DNA of 64,000 bases from Rhodococcoides fascians A25f. Lineage in GTDB: Bacteria; Actinomycetota; Actinomycetes; Mycobacteriales; Mycobacteriaceae. The notes beneath the pieces were generated by a model. The model was not told the origin of the DNA, ran no database searches, and saw nothing but the letters and a program-made list of their open reading frames with translations. Shown here one piece after another: positions 61,391-64,000 of this stretch (position 1 is its first letter; each line of letters opens with the position of its first letter). The stretch is taken from positions 2,531,001 through 2,595,000 of the forward strand of contig NZ_CP049744.1 in assembly GCF_000760935.2 (NCBI RefSeq), given 5' to 3'. Position numbers and translations under genes: made by a program.

Positions 61391-63694
61391 ATGGCTTTGG
61401 GCTCCGACCGGTTCTGGCGTGTACTCGGACGCTCCGCGCAGAAGGCGCAGAGCACGTCCCGTCAGCGCGTCGACCGAGCCCAGGAGCACGCGGAGTGGGC
61501 GGCTGCTCTGGACGACAGCGACTTGGCGACAGAGGCGACCGCACTTCGCGTCGACAACGCAGCGCGGCTCGATGTTCCGCGGTACCTCGCGTTGGTGCGC
61601 GAGGCGAGTGAGCGAACACTGTCCATGCGGCCCTTCGATGTACAACTCCACGGTGCCGTTCGACTTCTCGCCGGCGACGTGGTGGAGATGGCGACCGGTG
61701 AGGGCAAGACGTTGGCCGGCGCCATCGCTGCCGTCGGGTACGTCTTGTCCGGGCGCGCGGTGCACGTCATCTCGGTCAACGACTTCCTTGCGCAACGCGA
61801 TGCACAGTGGATGAAGCCGTTGTTCGAGGTTCTGGGTATCACGGTCGGTTCCATCGGTGAGGCGTCGAGCGCGCAGGAGCGTCGCACCGCCTATGCCTGC
61901 GACATCACGTACGCCTCGGTCAACGAGGTCGGCTTCGACGTCCTGCGTGATCATCTGGTGAACGATCGACAGGATCTGGTCTTGCCCGTCCCGGACGTCG
62001 CACTGATCGACGAGGCCGACTCCGTGCTGGTGGACGAGGCGCTCGTCCCGCTGGTGTTGGCCGGTTCGGTATCGGGTGACGTCTCGACCTCGACCGTGAT
62101 GGACGCAGTCCGATTGTTGGACAAGGGTGTTCACTACGACACCGATGCCGAAGGGCGGAACGTGTTCCTCACCGACGAGGGTGCCCTGCGGATCGAGAAG
62201 GAGCTCGGCGGAATCGATCTGTACTCGGAACAGCATGTCGGATCGACCCTGGTGGCGGTCAACGTGGCCCTGCACGCCCAGGTGCTGGTGCAGCGCGATG
62301 TCGATTACATCGTTCGTGACGGACGGGTTCAGCTGATCAACGCCTCGCGTGGACGTGTCGCCGAACTTCAGCGCTGGCCGGACGGGCTGCAGGCGGCGGT
62401 CGAGATCAAGGAGGGGCTTGCTCCCACCGAGACCGGCGAGATTCTCGACACGATCACCGTGCAGGCATTGATCAATCGGTACGCCACGGTGTGCGGCATG
62501 ACCGGAACGGCCATGGCGGCGGGGGAGCAGCTTCGGACGTTCTACAGCCTCGGCGTCTCGGTCATCGAGCCCAACGTGCCGACGGTGCGCGTCGACGAAA
62601 ACGACCGTGTGTACGACACGATCGAGCACAAGAACGCTGCAATTGCTTTGCAGGTGAAGGAGATTCACGAGACCGGGCAGCCGATTCTCATCGGAACCCA
62701 TGATGTCGCCGAGTCCGAGGCGTTGGCGGCGACTCTCACGGCCTCGGGCGTGGACGTGGTGGTGCTCAATGCAAAGAACGATGCTGAGGAGGCAGCGGTC
62801 ATCGCCGCGGCCGGAGTGCACGGCGCGGTGACGGTGTCGACTCAGATCGCCGGTCGCGGAACCGATATCAAGCTCGGTGGTCCCGACGGTGCCGATCGCG
62901 AACGTATTGCCGAGCTCGGCGGACTGTTCGTTCTCGGCACCGGCCGCCACACGACCGAGCGACTCGACAACCAGCTCCGGGGACGCGCAGGTCGACAAGG
63001 AGATCCGGGTCGTTCGCTGTTCTTCGGCAGCTGGGAGGACGACGTCGTCAAGAACAACATCGGCGAAAAGGACGCACCGAAGGGTATCGACGACAGCGGA
63101 ATGTTCACCTCGCCGGCAGCGGCCGACCGTGTCGATCACGCACAACGCATCGCCGAGGGCCAGATGCTCGAAATACATTCTCGCACTTGGCGTTACAACC
63201 AGTTGACGGCTCAGCATCGTGAGATTCTGGATCGCAGCCGCGCGACGTTGCTCAACTCGGACGAGGCGTTGACCCTGCTCGAGGCGCACTCGCCGAAGCG
63301 CTCGAAGGAGCTTCGCGACACAGTCTCGGAGGAGACGCTGATCGAGGTCGCTCGCCAGATAGTTCTGTACCACCTCGATCGATCGTGGTCCGATTACCTC
63401 GCGCACCTCGCAGACGTGCGTGAGAGCATCCACCTTCGGGCATTGGGCCGCGAGAATCCGCTGGACGAGTATCACCGCATTGCGGTCGAAGCGTTCAAGA
63501 CGGTGTCGTCGAAGGCGATGGATCTCTCGCACGCCACCTTCGAGTCGGCCGACATCACTTCCGACGGAATCGATCTCGACGATGCCGGTTTGCGTCGACC
63601 GACGTCGACCTGGACGTACATGGTGCACGACAACCCGTTCGCGTCCCGCGGAAATGCCGGTGCGGCCGGCCTGGGGCCGATCTTCGGTGGCTGA
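61391..63694 (+). CDS. secA2: Accessory secretion ATPase SecA2
   Basis: 767-residue DEAD-type motor of the SecA family, shorter than housekeeping SecA1 and matching SecA2. It powers export of a small set of proteins through the SecYEG channel. Walker A is ATGEGKT (101-107), the DEAD motif is IDEAD (206-210), [11 protein letters not shown] and [10 protein letters not shown] follow, and [11 protein letters not shown] is near residue 540. The zinc-binding C-terminal tail of SecA1 is missing. The ATG at 61391 is chosen; the TTG two codons earlier lacks a ribosome site. TACTGT at 61346-61351 is a possible -10. Its stop lies inside the start of the META lipoprotein gene. Confidence 0.94.
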   Translation: MALGSDRFWRVLGRSAQKAQSTSRQRVDRAQEHAEWAAALDDSDLATEATALRVDNAARLDVPRYLALVREASERTLSMRPFDVQLHGAVRLLAGDVVEMATGEGKTLAGAIAAVGYVLSGRAVHVISVNDFLAQRDAQWMKPLFEVLGITVGSIGEASSAQERRTAYACDITYASVNEVGFDVLRDHLVNDRQDLVLPVPDVALIDEADSVLVDEALVPLVLAGSVSGDVSTSTVMDAVRLLDKGVHYDTDAEGRNVFLTDEGALRIEKELGGIDLYSEQHVGSTLVAVNVALHAQVLVQRDVDYIVRDGRVQLINASRGRVAELQRWPDGLQAAVEIKEGLAPTETGEILDTITVQALINRYATVCGMTGTAMAAGEQLRTFYSLGVSVIEPNVPTVRVDENDRVYDTIEHKNAAIALQVKEIHETGQPILIGTHDVAESEALAATLTASGVDVVVLNAKNDAEEAAVIAAAGVHGAVTVSTQIAGRGTDIKLGGPDGADRERIAELGGLFVLGTGRHTTERLDNQLRGRAGRQGDPGRSLFFGSWEDDVVKNNIGEKDAPKGIDDSGMFTSPAAADRVDHAQRIAEGQMLEIHSRTWRYNQLTAQHREILDRSRATLLNSDEALTLLEAHSPKRSKELRDTVSEETLIEVARQIVLYHLDRSWSDYLAHLADVRESIHLRALGRENPLDEYHRIAVEAFKTVSSKAMDLSHATFESADITSDGIDLDDAGLRRPTSTWTYMVHDNPFASRGNAGAAGLGPIFGG

Positions 63695-64000
63695 CGCGCG
63701 GCGCGCGTTGGTCGCTCTCGCGTTGGGCGTGAGCGCGGTGGCCTCCGGGTGTGCCGACTCGTACGGCGAATTCCCGGCCGACAAGATCTACACGTCCATC
63801 GACGCTTCCGACTCCTATGCGCCGGTGGACGGAACCACGATCAGGCTCGAATTCGCCGACGACCGAATCTCGGCGGAGGCCGGGTGCAACAGATTGTTCG
63901 GCACGGTCGACACCTCGCAGGGCAGGATCACCACCGACTCTCTCGGTTCTACCCGTATGGGCTGCCCACAGGCATTGATGGATCAGGACGCGTGGCTCTC
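63687..64000 (+). CDS. META-domain (HslJ-like) lipoprotein, cut by the right edge
   Basis: Partial product of at least 104 residues from a GTG at 63687, overlapping the last 8 bases of secA2. A short signal peptide ends in a lipobox-like VASGC (Cys about 22). The META domain follows, recognisable from [24 protein letters not shown] and a later [19 protein letters not shown]/HslJ domains occur in heat-shock and envelope proteins; the role is unclear. Gene coupling to secA2 raises the possibility that it depends on it or works with it. The C-terminus is outside the window. Confidence 0.8.
   Translation, partial: MADARRALVALALGVSAVASGCADSYGEFPADKIYTSIDASDSYAPVDGTTIRLEFADDRISAEAGCNRLFGTVDTSQGRITTDSLGSTRMGCPQALMDQDAWL

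Noticed and set aside
60785..63784. A 999-codon open frame on the minus strand across the secA2 region
   Set aside because: It is a mirror of secA2 in high-GC DNA: Arg/His-rich, no family motifs, no ribosome-binding site, and the + strand frame has all SecA motifs. The same applies to long antisense frames opposite dnaE1 (34367-36541), ftsZ/pgeF (19595-21733) and the acyltransferase (48921-51317).

Overview
The window looks like the chromosome of a high-GC mycolic-acid actinobacterium, most likely a Rhodococcus (Nocardiaceae). The reasons are frequent GTG starts, a complete actinobacterial dcw cluster with wag31 and sepF, a leader of the ultra-short-Stem-I T-box type in front of ileS, a CrtO-type carotenoid ketolase, SecA2, an F420 (Ddn-like) protein, and gene order matching Mycobacterium and Corynebacterium. 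I cannot name the species from the sequence alone. No tRNA, rRNA, CRISPR array, transposase, prophage or plasmid gene was found.

Region 1 (1-2.9 kb) has a crtO-like ketolase cut by the left edge, a GNAT acetyltransferase and a HEPN-fold protein. Region 2 (2.9-24.5 kb) is the division and cell-wall cluster on the + strand: a DUF3040 membrane protein, mraZ, rsmH, ftsL, ftsI/pbpB, murE, murF, mraY, murD, ftsW, murG, murC, ftsQ, ftsZ, pgeF, a YggS-type PLP protein, sepF, a YggT protein, wag31 and a 58-residue membrane protein. Most neighbours from rsmH to pgeF overlap by 1-4 bases, which indicates translational coupling. The control elements I can see are two arrays of MraZ-box-like repeats, a twin 36-bp repeat between mraZ and rsmH, and a separate ftsZ promoter with an inverted repeat.

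Region 3 (24.5-40.7 kb) is conserved housekeeping: T-box-ileS, peptide deformylase, dinB, three predicted lipoproteins, lspA, an RluD-family pseudouridine synthase, an unknown exported protein, dnaE1, a Ddn-like protein and ilvA. From memory, wag31 to dnaE1/ilvA resembles the order in Corynebacterium, whereas in M. tuberculosis the same genes lie in two blocks (about Rv2144c-Rv2171 and Rv1536-Rv1565c).

Region 4 (40.7-51.5 kb) carries a TetR repressor with a divergent 14-TM drug exporter, then a treX-treY-treZ operon for trehalose formation from glycogen, and an AT3-SGNH acyltransferase. Region 5 (51.5-61.3 kb) is accessory and consists of small regulator/target modules: a DHA1 exporter, a MerR regulator with a 2-TM protein, a PAS-GGDEF protein, a CHAP hydrolase, a sirtuin, a GntR-ABC transporter operon, a short DeoR/YafY-type HTH protein, a SnoaL-like protein, and a TetR/dihydrofolate-reductase-like pair. 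Several of these have visible operator-like palindromes. Region 6 (61.4-64 kb) is secA2 overlapping a META-domain lipoprotein cut by the right edge.

Nothing here is clearly a new multi-gene system. The most promising unexplained signals are non-coding: the reverse MraZ-box array, the twin repeat in the mraZ-rsmH gap and the ftsZ promoter palindrome.
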